From the NCBI GenBank assembly GCA_964644025.1, contig CAZXVW010000026.1:1-30813 (forward strand): a stretch of DNA of 30,813 nucleotides, given 5' to 3'. Source of the stretch: CAZXVW01 sp964644025 (GTDB taxonomy: Bacteria > Acidobacteriota > Terriglobia > Bryobacterales > Bryobacteraceae). Position numbers and translations under genes: made by a program. Positions within the stretch are counted from its first letter, which is position 1. Each line of letters begins with the position of its first letter. Below the pieces are notes generated by a model, which saw nothing but the letters and a program-made list of their open reading frames with translations, made no database searches and had not been told where the DNA came from. Positions 16,162 to 24,042 of this stretch are shown one piece after another.

Positions 16162-17022
16162 TCAGCCGCCGGGTGGAGGAGGCGGGGGTACCGGAGGGGC
16201 AGTGGGCGCCGAGCCGCCCGAGTCAGGCGCGGTGGGCGGGGGCGGGACCGGGGGCGCGCCGCCGGTGTCGCCGGGCAATGGAGGGCCGCCGCCGGTGCCC
16301 GGCGGCACGGGGATACCGGAGCCGGTCGCGGCCGGTTGATGGATCAGGATGGTGTAGACGGCTTCCGCGGAGGCGCGCAGGATCCTCTGGATCACCGCGC
16401 CCTTGTCGAAGGTTTGTCGCGCCAGCGGCACATTCTTGTACACGCGGATATACTGTCCCGCGCCCACCAGCCGGGACTTGCTTTCCCCGATCAGCCGGTG
16501 GCGGACATCGACCTGGCCTTCCTCCACCGAAACGAGCGTGGTGTCCTCGTCGTCCTCGATGACGACGTCGAACACGGTACCGCGCACCGAGATCACTGCG
16601 GTGGGGGTGAACACGCGATTCGGATTCGGCTGACCGCCGAATTTCTGAATGAAGACCTTCACCCGCCCGAGCCAGAGGTCGAGCAGGTCCCGCCAGTCGC
16701 CCGGGTTATTCCGGAACGTCACCCGGGAGTTCGGGAACACCTGAAAGGTGCTGCCGTCGGAAAGCTGGAACACGGCAAAACCGTCCGGGCCGGTGAGGAT
16801 CACCTGCCGCCGCTGGACGGCGTCACCCACCTGAAGCGCCCAAGGGTAAGAATCCCGCAAAACGGAAACCTGGCCGGTAAGCGAGATCACCCTGGCAGCG
16901 CCCAACTCCGCCGGCGCCGGCGTCAAGGCGGGACGGAAAGGAAGGTTCTGGCCGGCGCACATCCCCGCCGTCACGACAGCGGTCAGCCATCCGAGCAGCC
17001 GAATTCCCGGCCCACGGCTCAT
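16162..17022 (-). CDS. exported FecR-domain protein with Pro/Gly-rich tail
   Basis: A 286-residue exported protein. A signal peptide (about 1-25, MSRGPGIRLLGWL...CAGQ) precedes a FecR domain at about 45-195, visible as GPDGFAVFQLSDGS, the FPNSRVTFRNN strand, and TAVISVRGTVFDV followed by SVEEGQVDV. After a helical region the last 50 or so residues are almost only Pro, Gly, Ala and Thr. Classic FecR proteins regulate an ECF sigma factor from the periplasm, but this one lacks the N-terminal cytoplasmic helix region for that and no sigma gene is adjacent, so it is more likely an envelope structural or sensing protein. The start is supported by GGAAGGTAG upstream of the ATG. It heads the run with the secreted and Cys-rich proteins. 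Confidence 0.85.
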   Translation of the reverse strand: MSRGPGIRLLGWLTAVVTAGMCAGQNLPFRPALTPAPAELGAARVISLTGQVSVLRDSYPWALQVGDAVQRRQVILTGPDGFAVFQLSDGSTFQVFPNSRVTFRNNPGDWRDLLDLWLGRVKVFIQKFGGQPNPNRVFTPTAVISVRGTVFDVVIEDDEDTTLVSVEEGQVDVRHRLIGESKSRLVGAGQYIRVYKNVPLARQTFDKGAVIQRILRASAEAVYTILIHQPAATGSGIPVPPGTGGGPPLPGDTGGAPPVPPPPTAPDSGGSAPTAPPVPPPPPPGG

Positions 17023-17216
17023 ACGCAGACTACCTTCCCCTATATCGGTCTCGCGGGTCCGATACTGCACCCGCCAGATTCATAGTCTACCATCAAAGTT
17101 GCTCAGCAAAACAAGGGCCGAACAAAAAAGTTCCGGCGAAGCGGCATCATATCAACATTTTTCGGCCGTTGGCGCCGATAGATCAAGAGGAACTAAGGAT
17201 AAAATGGACTCGTAGG

Positions 17217-19172
17217 ATGTGTCGATCCTCCACACCACGGCTTTTGGGCCGGCCAGGCACGCTGGTGGCGGTTTGCCTGGCGGCCGTTACAGCCGCCGCG
17301 GCGCAGCCTGCCGCGCGTGATCTCGCCGCGGGCGCCGAATGGCGTCAAATCGGCAACACCGCGGTCGAGCTTTCACTGGCCTCGCTGGCAACGGGCGCAG
17401 TGGACCGGGTCTGGTACTCCGAGAGCGGAGACGAGCTTTTCGCGCTGGCCCGCTCCGGGAAGGTGTTCCTCACGCGGGACTTTGAAACCTGGGCCGAGAC
17501 CGCCCCCGGGGAATTCGAGCCGCCCCCGGAGCGGCCGCCGGATGCATGGCCGGGCTTGCGGTTGCCGGAGCCGGGAGCGAAGCTGAGCGTGGCGCCGGGT
17601 GCGGCCGGCACCGTGTATGCGCTGGGCCGGGCCGTCTATCGCTCCGAGGACGGAGGATTGAATTGGACGAACCTGACCGATTACCAGCGGCGGTCCATCC
17701 TGGGAGGCGGTTTGACGGATCTGGCGGTCTCGCCGCGAAACGAGCGGGAGATCGTCGTCGCCGGCCGTTACGGAGTCTGGCGGTCGCTGGATGGAGGTTT
17801 GTCCTGGAGCGGGTTGAACGAGTCCCTGCCGAATCTGCCCGTGCGCCGGCTGGTGGCCCTGCCGGAACGGGGAAGGGGCACGCGGGTGCTGCTGGACCAG
17901 ATCGGCGAAGCGGAGTGGCCGCCCGGGGAAAGAAGCGCCTGGCGGCCGGTTGCCGATGACGACCTGGCGGAGGAAGTCCGCCTGCGGCGGGATCTGAGCG
18001 CGGCGCTCGGCGCGCCAATCCTGGCCGTGGCCGCCGCCGGCGATTACGTCTACGCCGGCAGTGGGGAACAAGGACGGCTCTGGGCCTCCAGTGACGGCGG
18101 CCGGTCCTGGCGTCCCTTCACGGTGGCCGGCGGCGGGCCGGTGGAGCGCATTTTCGTTCTCCCCGGCGAGCCGCGGGTGGCGCTGGCGGCCCTCGGAGCC
18201 AGCCCGGGGCCCGGCCCGGGGGCTCATGTGGTGCGCACCACCAACGGAGGAATTTTCTGGGACGATCTGACGGCGAATCTTCCCGATGCGCCCGCCCACG
18301 GAATCACGGCGGACGCGGCCACCGGGAGCGTATACGTGGCCACCGGCGCGGGGGCGTTCTTCACCGTGGCCGACTTGCGGAGCGCCGGGCCGGCGACGGA
18401 GTGGGTGCGGTTGGGCGCCAGCTTCGGCGGCGAGCCGGTTCGCGATGTGCGGCTGGATGTGGAGGGCAACCAGCTCTACCTGGCCGTCGAAGGCCGGGGG
18501 GTCTTCGCCACCACCGCGCCGCACCGGCGCCTGGTTCCCGCGGTGGTCAGTGCCGCGGACCTTCGCGCGCGGGGCGCTGCGCCCGGGGTGCTGCTCAGCG
18601 TTCTCGGCGCCAAGGTGAACTCGGCTTGGGCAGGACAGCGGCAGGTCCCGATTCTCGCGGCTGGCGACCGGGAGTCCCAGATCCAGGTCCCGTTCGAGGT
18701 GAGCGGCTCATCGTTAATGCTCGCCTTCTCGACCGCCGGCGCGGGCGCGGCGCTGCGGCGTTTCTCGGTGGGGCTGCCGCTGGCGGACTCTGCTCCCGCG
18801 ATCTTTGTGGACCGCGATGGCACTCCGATGATCCTGGACGCCGCAAGCGGGATCCTGCTGGATGCGATGAGACCGGCGCATTCCGGCTCGCGGATTCAGA
18901 TTCTGGCCACTGGCCTGGGGCGTGTCAGCCCGGAGTGGCCGACCGGTCTGCCCGCCCCGCTGGAGCATCCGCCGAAGGTCGTGGCCCCGGTGCGCGTGTT
19001 CCTGGACCGGATGCCGCTCGCCGCCGCCCGGGCAACGTTGGCGCCGGGCTACGTGGGCTTCTACCTGGTAGAGGTGGATCTGCCGGAGATCGTCAACTAC
19101 GGCCCGGCGGAGCTGTACCTTGAAGTCGGCGGCCGGGCGAGCAACCGCACCCGTTTGTACCTGGAGCCGTAG
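17217..19172 (+). CDS. secreted Asp-box propeller protein with TIGR03437 domain
   Basis: A 651-residue exported protein. A signal peptide at about 1-30 ends near AAAAQ. The middle (about 40-435) is a beta-propeller with Asp-box (BNR) motifs of the S-x-D-G-G-x-x-W type: SEDGGLNW, SLDGGLSW, SSDGGRSW and the variant TTNGGIFW. The C-terminal 210 residues match the Solibacter C-terminal domain: GVLLSVLGAKV, QIQVPFEV, the PAIF turn, ILATGLGRVSP, then APGYVGFYLVEVDLP and a final GGRASN strand. The role is unknown; such proteins are often taken as extracellular or cell-surface binding proteins. The start is uncertain: ATG 17217 has no well-spaced ribosome site, and the frame is open from TTG 17169. 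A stop-terminated three-codon frame begins at 17203 after TAAGGAT. Confidence 0.85.
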   Translation: MCRSSTPRLLGRPGTLVAVCLAAVTAAAAQPAARDLAAGAEWRQIGNTAVELSLASLATGAVDRVWYSESGDELFALARSGKVFLTRDFETWAETAPGEFEPPPERPPDAWPGLRLPEPGAKLSVAPGAAGTVYALGRAVYRSEDGGLNWTNLTDYQRRSILGGGLTDLAVSPRNEREIVVAGRYGVWRSLDGGLSWSGLNESLPNLPVRRLVALPERGRGTRVLLDQIGEAEWPPGERSAWRPVADDDLAEEVRLRRDLSAALGAPILAVAAAGDYVYAGSGEQGRLWASSDGGRSWRPFTVAGGGPVERIFVLPGEPRVALAALGASPGPGPGAHVVRTTNGGIFWDDLTANLPDAPAHGITADAATGSVYVATGAGAFFTVADLRSAGPATEWVRLGASFGGEPVRDVRLDVEGNQLYLAVEGRGVFATTAPHRRLVPAVVSAADLRARGAAPGVLLSVLGAKVNSAWAGQRQVPILAAGDRESQIQVPFEVSGSSLMLAFSTAGAGAALRRFSVGLPLADSAPAIFVDRDGTPMILDAASGILLDAMRPAHSGSRIQILATGLGRVSPEWPTGLPAPLEHPPKVVAPVRVFLDRMPLAAARATLAPGYVGFYLVEVDLPEIVNYGPAELYLEVGGRASNRTRLYLEP

Positions 19173-19221
19173 CAACCGGTGTCGCGATGGCCGCTGGCAC
19201 GGAGCACACCCGAGAATATGA

Positions 19222-19246
19222 CCGCACCGGAACTGGGGCGGTGCGG
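19222..19246. terminator. GC hairpin after the Asp-box gene
   Basis: CCGCACC (19222-19228) and GGTGCGG (19240-19246) form a perfect 7-bp stem around an 11-base loop, 50 bases after the stop at 19172. No T-run follows, so it may be a weak or Rho-dependent end, or only a structured spacer. Confidence 0.3.
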
Positions 19247-19286
19247 CGCCGGCCCAGCTTTGGAACCGCGGCCGGGCGCTGAGCGG

Positions 19287-19314
19287 TTGGGCGGGCCGGC
19301 AGTGGTGCTATAAC
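19287..19314 (+). promoter_or_regulatory. candidate extended -10 promoter
   Basis: TTGGGC (19287-19292) and TATAAC (19309-19314) are 16 bases apart, and TG at 19306-19307 one base before the -10 makes it an extended -10. A start near 19321 gives a leader of about 20 bases to the methyltransferase ATG, with GAGGGA inside it. This is the best-formed promoter I found in the window, and would serve the methyltransferase and possibly the kinase-lipoprotein-bshA genes. Confidence 0.5.
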
Positions 19315-19340
19315 CTACTAGTGATGAGGGACTTAAACCA

Positions 19341-19880
19341 ATGAAGCGAAGAGAGGCTCTGCTTCTGCTCCTTCCGCTGGGCTTGTTCGCCGCGCAGGAG
19401 CCGCCCGGACCGGAGAAACTCGCCCCGTACTATCCGACTCCGCGGATCGTGGTGGAGAAGATGCTCAAGTTGGGCGGACTCCGGCCCGGGGAAACGATGT
19501 TTGACCTCGGCAGCGGCGATGGGCGCGTCGTCATCATGGCCGCCCGGGAGTTCAAAGCGAAGGCCATCGGGGTGGAGCTGGACACCGACCTGTATAACCA
19601 GAGCATGGCCCGGATCCGGAAACTCGGTTTGCAGGACCGGGCCCGTATCATCCATGGGGATATTTTGAAACAGGATTACAGCTCGGCGGACCTCGTCACC
19701 GTTTACCTGCTGCCCAGCTCGAACGACAAGGTCCAGCCGTTGCTGGAAACACAGCTCAAGAAAGGGGCGCGCGTGGTCTCGCACGATTTCGAGTTCTCCG
19801 GCTGGACACCGGACGAGGTGGAGCAGATCGAGGACGACGGCGAGGGCCGCAGCCATACCCTGTACCTGTACCGGCGCTGA
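19341..19880 (+). CDS. FAM173-like SAM methyltransferase with hydrophobic N-terminus
   Basis: A class I S-adenosylmethionine-dependent methyltransferase of 179 residues. Motif I is FDLGSGDGRVV at 54-64, the acidic ribose ligand is E79 in GVELD, and YLLPSSN (122-128) followed by GARVVSHDF and GWTPDE resembles the FAM173/ATPSCKMT lysine methyltransferase family of mitochondria. The target here is unknown; a protein lysine is the family precedent. The N-terminus MKRREALLLLLPLGLF looks like a Sec signal or membrane anchor, which is odd because the cofactor is cytoplasmic. The ATG follows GAGGGACTTAAACC, a good ribosome site, so the hydrophobic segment is probably really translated. It is followed 57 bases later by the histidine kinase. 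Confidence 0.85.
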   Translation: MKRREALLLLLPLGLFAAQEPPGPEKLAPYYPTPRIVVEKMLKLGGLRPGETMFDLGSGDGRVVIMAAREFKAKAIGVELDTDLYNQSMARIRKLGLQDRARIIHGDILKQDYSSADLVTVYLLPSSNDKVQPLLETQLKKGARVVSHDFEFSGWTPDEVEQIEDDGEGRSHTLYLYRR

Positions 19881-19937
19881 CGGCCTGCCGCGGCTGCGGG
19901 GCGGCGCTGCGGGCGCCGGGAAACGGAGGAAGCCGTC

Positions 19938-21092
19938 TTGATCGACGAGTACATTCTGGTGCCGCAAGGATGGCGGCGTGCGTTGACCGCGGCCAGGGTG
20001 GCTCTGGCGATCGCTTGCCTGGTGATCGAGTTCTTCCCGGCGGTCCCTTCCAGCCTCCTGATCCGCCTGCTGCTGGTCGTATTCCTGGCTTACAGCGTGC
20101 TGGCCTTTTCGTGGCGCAACCGGCGGCAAGCTGCTTACGGGCTGCTCAGCCTGGTCCTGGATTCGGTCTTCTTCCTGATCTGTGCCGGTATCGGCTCGGG
20201 CTATGCCGCCTGGCTGTGCGGCTTTTTCTTCTTGTACCTGCTCGCGGCCGCAACGCTGCTGCACTCCTGGCGGCAGGTGCTGGGAGTGACGCTGGCGCTG
20301 CCACCGTTGTTTTGCCTGGTGCGTCCGGCCGACGCCGCGCGCCTGCTTCCCGCCTTCGCCCTGGCCGGCGCGCTGGCGCTGATCTGGTCGCGCCAGAAAC
20401 ACCTGCTGGTGGAGCGCCTGCTCAGTGCTTCCCGGCAGGCGGTGCTGTTCCGCTCGGAATCGGAGAAGGCCCGCCAGGCGGAAAGGGAGAGAATCGCCGC
20501 TGATTTTCACGATGGCCCGCAGCAAAGCTTCATCAGCCTCCAGATGCGCCTGGAAGTGCTGCGGCGTCTTCTGGAGCAGGATCCCGAGGCGGCCCGGCGC
20601 GAGCTGGCCGAACTGCAGGAACTGACCCGGGCCCAGGTGGCCGAGATCCGCTCCTTCGTCCGGGCGATGCGGCCCATCGAGGTGGACGGCGCCGGCCTCG
20701 CGGCCGCGCTGAGCCGCCTGGTGGATACGTTCGAAAAAGACTCCAGGATCTCGGCGGCCTTCCTCGGCAGCGGCCAGGTCCAGGTGGAAGACCCGGACGT
20801 GGCCCGGGAGCTGGTGCAGATCGTGCGGGAGGCGTTGCATAATACGCAAAAACATTCCGGGGCTTCCCGGGTAGCCGTCGGGCTGGAGAAAGCGAACGGG
20901 CAGATCGAGATCACCGTGCAGGACGACGGATCCGGCTTCGAGTTCGCGGGCAAGTACAGCCTGGAGGAGCTGGACCTGCTGCGGCTCGGACCGGAGAGCA
21001 TCAAGCGGCGGGTCCGCAGTCTCGGCGGAGATCTGACGCTGGAGTCGCGGCCCGGTTTCGGCGCCGGTCTGAAAATCCGGATTCCGTTATGA
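19938..21092 (+). CDS. membrane histidine kinase, NarL/DesK class, orphan
   Basis: A sensor kinase of 384 residues. About five or six hydrophobic helices fill residues 15-150 with almost no loop, so it senses within or near the membrane. A coiled linker (about 150-183) leads to the HisKA_3 dimerisation/phosphoacceptor helix with H191 in ADFHDGPQQ. The HATPase domain (about 285-384) has the N box REALHNTQKHS (N302) and G1 box DDGSGF (329-334); the G2 region is the unusual LGPESIKRR. The start is TTG, fixed by a strong GGAGG at 19925-19929 with an 8-base spacer. No response-regulator gene is next to it, so the partner is elsewhere. Its stop overlaps the lipoprotein ATG (ATGA). Confidence 0.9.
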   Translation: MIDEYILVPQGWRRALTAARVALAIACLVIEFFPAVPSSLLIRLLLVVFLAYSVLAFSWRNRRQAAYGLLSLVLDSVFFLICAGIGSGYAAWLCGFFFLYLLAAATLLHSWRQVLGVTLALPPLFCLVRPADAARLLPAFALAGALALIWSRQKHLLVERLLSASRQAVLFRSESEKARQAERERIAADFHDGPQQSFISLQMRLEVLRRLLEQDPEAARRELAELQELTRAQVAEIRSFVRAMRPIEVDGAGLAAALSRLVDTFEKDSRISAAFLGSGQVQVEDPDVARELVQIVREALHNTQKHSGASRVAVGLEKANGQIEITVQDDGSGFEFAGKYSLEELDLLRLGPESIKRRVRSLGGDLTLESRPGFGAGLKIRIPL

Positions 21093-22105
21093 ACACCCGG
21101 CCGTTACTGGCGCTCGGCGCCGGCGCCCTGCTCGCCGCTTGCGGGCGTTACGCCGACTTCACGCTGCCGCCGCTACCGGCGAAAGCGACGCCGCCGCCGC
21201 TCGAATGGCAGGTCCGGCCCGATCCGGTCCTCGGCCCGGGCAAGGCTGGGGAATGGGACTCGGTGGACGTGTTGAACCCCATGGTGGTGCGGCGGGGTGC
21301 GCTCTACTTCAATTTCTACTCAGGCTATGATGGCCGCACCTGGCGCACTGGACTGGCCACCTCGCGCGACGGCGTGCGCTGGACGAAGCAAGGCCAAGTT
21401 CTCGAGCCGGAGACCGGGAGCTGGGAAGGCGGCTACATCGCCGCCAACGGCGCGGCTCTGCTGGTGGGGGACGAGTTCTTCTATTGGTACCAGGCCGGCG
21501 AGCCGCCGCGGATCGGGCTGGCGCGCAGCCGGGACGGGCGTCGCTGGCGCCGGCATCCGCGGCCCGTCCTGGAGACAGGCCCGCGGGGCAGTTGGGACGA
21601 ACGGGGAGTGGCGGATCCGTGGGTTCTGCGGGCCGGGGGCAAGTTCTACCTGTATTACCTGGGGCAGGACCGGGCTCGCCGGCAGCGCCTGGGAGTGGCG
21701 GTCTCCGATGACGGTGTGCGGTGGTGGAAGCTGCGGACGAACCCTGTCCTCGAGCTGGGAGCGGCGGGAGCTTTTGACGAAGCGGGGCTGGGCGAACCGG
21801 CCGTCTGGGCCTGGCGCGGCCGGTACTGGATGCTCTACACCGGCCGGGATCGCAACGAGCACCGGAGGCTGGGCCTGGCCCTCTCGCCGGACGGCGTTCA
21901 CTGGGAGCGGGCGGACCCCTCGACCGTGCTCGCCGGCGAGCGCGACTGGGACTCGAAAGTGATCTGTGATCCTTCCGTCGAGGCGAGAAACGGTGAGGTG
22001 CGCGTCTGGTTCGGCGGCGGGAACCGGGCGCACCCGGCTGAGAATATCAACGGGCGGATCGGCCTGGCCACTTTGCGCCGGGCGAGTGATAATCTGGCGG
22101 AGTGA
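21089..22105 (+). CDS. lipoprotein with GH43/GH130-like five-bladed beta-propeller
   Basis: A 338-residue lipoprotein. The signal ends in the lipobox LAAC with Cys18 as the lipidated residue. The rest is made of repeated blades of one pattern: S-x-DG-x-x-W, then a Pro-Val-Leu strand, a Trp/Phe-Asp, a (D/E)P-x-V and a G-x-(Y/V)-x-(L/V)-(Y/W)-(Y/F) strand. Examples are SRDGVRWTK, SRDGRRWRR with ADPWVL, SDDGVRWWK with GEPAVW, and SPDGVHWER with CDPSV. This is the five-bladed fold of glycoside hydrolase families 43, 32 and 130. Catalytic acids cannot be assigned, so it may be an enzyme or only a glycan-binding protein. It is translationally coupled on both sides: ATGA with the kinase and GTGA with bshA. 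Confidence 0.8.
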   Translation: MNTRPLLALGAGALLAACGRYADFTLPPLPAKATPPPLEWQVRPDPVLGPGKAGEWDSVDVLNPMVVRRGALYFNFYSGYDGRTWRTGLATSRDGVRWTKQGQVLEPETGSWEGGYIAANGAALLVGDEFFYWYQAGEPPRIGLARSRDGRRWRRHPRPVLETGPRGSWDERGVADPWVLRAGGKFYLYYLGQDRARRQRLGVAVSDDGVRWWKLRTNPVLELGAAGAFDEAGLGEPAVWAWRGRYWMLYTGRDRNEHRRLGLALSPDGVHWERADPSTVLAGERDWDSKVICDPSVEARNGEVRVWFGGGNRAHPAENINGRIGLATLRRASDNLAE

Positions 22106-23220
22106 GAATCGGGATCACCTGTTACCCTACCTTCGGCGGCAGCGGCATCGTGGCTACCGAACTCGGCCTGGAACTTGCGCTCCGGGGACACGAGGTTCAC
22201 TTCATCAGCTACGCGAACCCAATCCGGCTGGATCCGGAAGTGGAGCGCGTCCACTATCACGAGGTGGAGGTGAGCTCTTACCCGCTGTTCGAATTTCCGC
22301 CGTATACGCTCGCGCTGGCCTCCCAGATGGCCGAGGTCGCCGAGCGCTACCGTCTGGACCTGCTGCACGTGCATTACGCCGTCCCCCACTCCATCTCCGC
22401 GCTGCTCGCCCAGCAGATGAGCGCGCCGCGCCGGCGGTTGCCTTTCGTCACCACGCTGCATGGGACCGATATCACCCTGGTGGGCGCGCATGGCGCTTAC
22501 TTCCCGATCACGAAGTTCTCCATCGAGAAGTCCGATGGCGTAACCGCCGTGAGCGAGTACTTGAAACGGAGGACCATCGAAGTTTTCGGGGTTGAAAATG
22601 AGATTCGCGTAGTCCCCAACTTCGTCGACTGTGAGATCTACAAGCCGGCCGCGGACCCTTCCCGCGGCAAGAAGCGCCTGCTCCACGTCTCCAATTTCCG
22701 GCCGGTCAAGCGCCCGCTGGACTGTGTCCGCATCCTGGCCCGGGTTCGCGAGACGGTAGACGCCGAGCTGGTGATGATCGGCGACGGCCCGGAGCGGTGG
22801 GCGGCGGAAACGCTGGCCGGCGAGCTGCGCGTAAGTGAGCACGTGAAGTTCCTTGGCAAGCAGAACCACGTCGAACGGCTGATCCCCCATGCCGACGTGT
22901 TGCTGCTGCCCAGCCAATTGGAGTCGTTCGGGCTGGCGGCGCTGGAAGCCATGGCCTGCGGGGTTCCGCCGGTGGCCACCGCCGTCGGCGGTCTCCCCGA
23001 AGTGATCACTCACGGCGTCGACGGCTTTCTGGAAAAACCCGGGGACACAAACGGGCAGGCCGCCCGGGTGACGGCGCTGCTTACCGATCCCGCGCTTCAC
23101 GCCAGAGTCGCCGCGGCCGCCCGGCAAACCGCCGCAACCCGGTTTTCCAGCTCACTGATCATTCCCGTCTACGAGCGCTACTACGAGGAAATCTGCTCGG
23201 GACAGGCTGCGGCCCGGTGA
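22102..23220 (+). CDS. bshA: N-acetyl-alpha-D-glucosaminyl L-malate synthase BshA
   Basis: BshA is the family 4 glycosyltransferase that joins UDP-GlcNAc and L-malate, the first step of bacillithiol synthesis. The 372 residues match the family. Diagnostic stretches are CYPTFGGSGIVATELG at 7-22, VHFISY at 32-37, the HVHYAVPHS region at 89-97 and TTLHGTDITLVG at 117-128. The C-terminal nucleotide-binding domain has LLHVSNFRPVKR at 193-204, GDGPE at 227-231, and the EX7E pair E274/E282 in ESFGLAALE. The start is GTG overlapping the lipoprotein stop. No bshB or bshC gene is in the window. The linkage to a sensor kinase and a surface propeller is unusual for bshA. Confidence 0.93.
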   Translation: MRIGITCYPTFGGSGIVATELGLELALRGHEVHFISYANPIRLDPEVERVHYHEVEVSSYPLFEFPPYTLALASQMAEVAERYRLDLLHVHYAVPHSISALLAQQMSAPRRRLPFVTTLHGTDITLVGAHGAYFPITKFSIEKSDGVTAVSEYLKRRTIEVFGVENEIRVVPNFVDCEIYKPAADPSRGKKRLLHVSNFRPVKRPLDCVRILARVRETVDAELVMIGDGPERWAAETLAGELRVSEHVKFLGKQNHVERLIPHADVLLLPSQLESFGLAALEAMACGVPPVATAVGGLPEVITHGVDGFLEKPGDTNGQAARVTALLTDPALHARVAAAARQTAATRFSSSLIIPVYERYYEEICSGQAAAR

Positions 23221-23279
23221 CGCACCGGCCGGGCCCTCGCCGGATCGGAACTTTTCCTCCGCGGTGGTGTCCAATTGAA

Positions 23280-23301
23280 CAGGGGACCACGAGATCCCCT
23301 G
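23280..23301. repeat. inverted repeat in the sigma-factor promoter region
   Basis: CAGGGGA (23280-23286) and TCCCCTG (23295-23301) are perfect 7-base arms around an 8-base centre. The repeat ends 12 bases before the TACAAT -10 candidate at 23313-23318, so it covers the expected -35 position. That placement suits an operator. A terminator for bshA is less likely because no T-run follows. Confidence 0.45.
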
Positions 23302-23312
23302 CCGTTTGCGGT

Positions 23313-23318
23313 TACAAT
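23313..23318 (+). promoter_or_regulatory. candidate -10 for the ECF sigma gene
   Basis: TACAAT in an AT-rich patch, 16 bases before GTG 23335. Transcription would begin near 23325, leaving a 10-13 base leader that contains AGAGG at 23327-23331. The -35 position falls within the inverted repeat and has no TTGACA-like sequence. Confidence 0.4.
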
Positions 23319-23337
23319 TAGGGTATAGAGGCACGTG

Positions 23338-24030
23338 GTGGCCGAGACAACCCTAAGTTTTGACTTCGATTCCTGGAAACAGGCGGGCGATGAAGCCGAC
23401 AATGTCGCGCCGGCCCGGGAACGGGGATTGATCCAGGACCTTCAAGAAGGGGACGGGGCAGCGTACGAGACGCTGATCAGCCAGTACCAGCAGCCGGTCT
23501 ATAACTTGGTCTGCCGGCTGATGGACAACCCCGGCGATGCGAGCGACGTTGTTCAGGAGGTGTTTCTGAAGGTTTTCCGGCACATCGGCTCGTTCCGCGG
23601 ACAGAGCAGCTTGAAGACATGGATTTACCGCATTGCGGTAAACGAGGCTCACAATCACTTGCGCTGGTTCAGCCGCCATCGCAAGCGCGAGGTGCGCCTG
23701 GAACAGGAAGACGGGGCCGGGGGCAGGAACTATTCGAACACGCTGCCGGACCCGGGGCGCTCTCCGTTCGAAATCACGGCCGGAGCGGAAACGATGGATC
23801 TGATTGGCAGGTCGCTCGCCCGGTTGAAACCGATTTTCCGGGATGCCGTGGTTCTCCGCGACGTGGAAGACTTGAGCTACGAAGAGATCGCGGAGATTCT
23901 GCAGGTATCGCTAGGAACGGTGAAGTCCAGGATCTTGCGAGGCCGGGAGGCCTTGCGGAAAGAGCTTGCCGGCCGGCTGGAGGAAGACAGGGCGATCCGG
24001 TGGACGCCCCAGCCGGCTGAACAGGACTGA
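23338..24030 (+). CDS. ECF (RpoE-like) RNA polymerase sigma factor
   Basis: A group 4 sigma-70 factor of 230 residues that would direct RNA polymerase to a stress or envelope regulon. Region 2 (about 44-111) shows YQQPVYNLVCRLM, DASDVVQEVFLKVF, and FRGQSSLKTWIYRIAVNEA. Region 4 (about 150-209) carries the helix-turn-helix SYEEIAEILQVSLGTVKSR. A long acidic linker separates them, and there is a N-terminal extension of about 40 residues before region 2. Two GTG codons could start it; I prefer 23338, which lies 6 bases after AGAGG, over 23335, which is only 3 bases away. The next gene, 12 bases on, is its probable anti-sigma factor. Confidence 0.93.
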   Translation: MAETTLSFDFDSWKQAGDEADNVAPARERGLIQDLQEGDGAAYETLISQYQQPVYNLVCRLMDNPGDASDVVQEVFLKVFRHIGSFRGQSSLKTWIYRIAVNEAHNHLRWFSRHRKREVRLEQEDGAGGRNYSNTLPDPGRSPFEITAGAETMDLIGRSLARLKPIFRDAVVLRDVEDLSYEEIAEILQVSLGTVKSRILRGREALRKELAGRLEEDRAIRWTPQPAEQD

Positions 24031-24042
24031 AGGTGGCTCCGA

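Noticed and set aside
17203..17214. A three-codon frame (ATG, two codons, stop) after TAAGGAT just before the Asp-box gene, as a regulatory leader peptide
   Set aside because: It is too short and could be chance; it only adds doubt about the true start of the Asp-box gene.
17373..18524. A 383-codon minus-strand frame inside the Asp-box gene
   Set aside because: The plus-strand frame has a signal peptide, Asp-box repeats and a known C-terminal domain.
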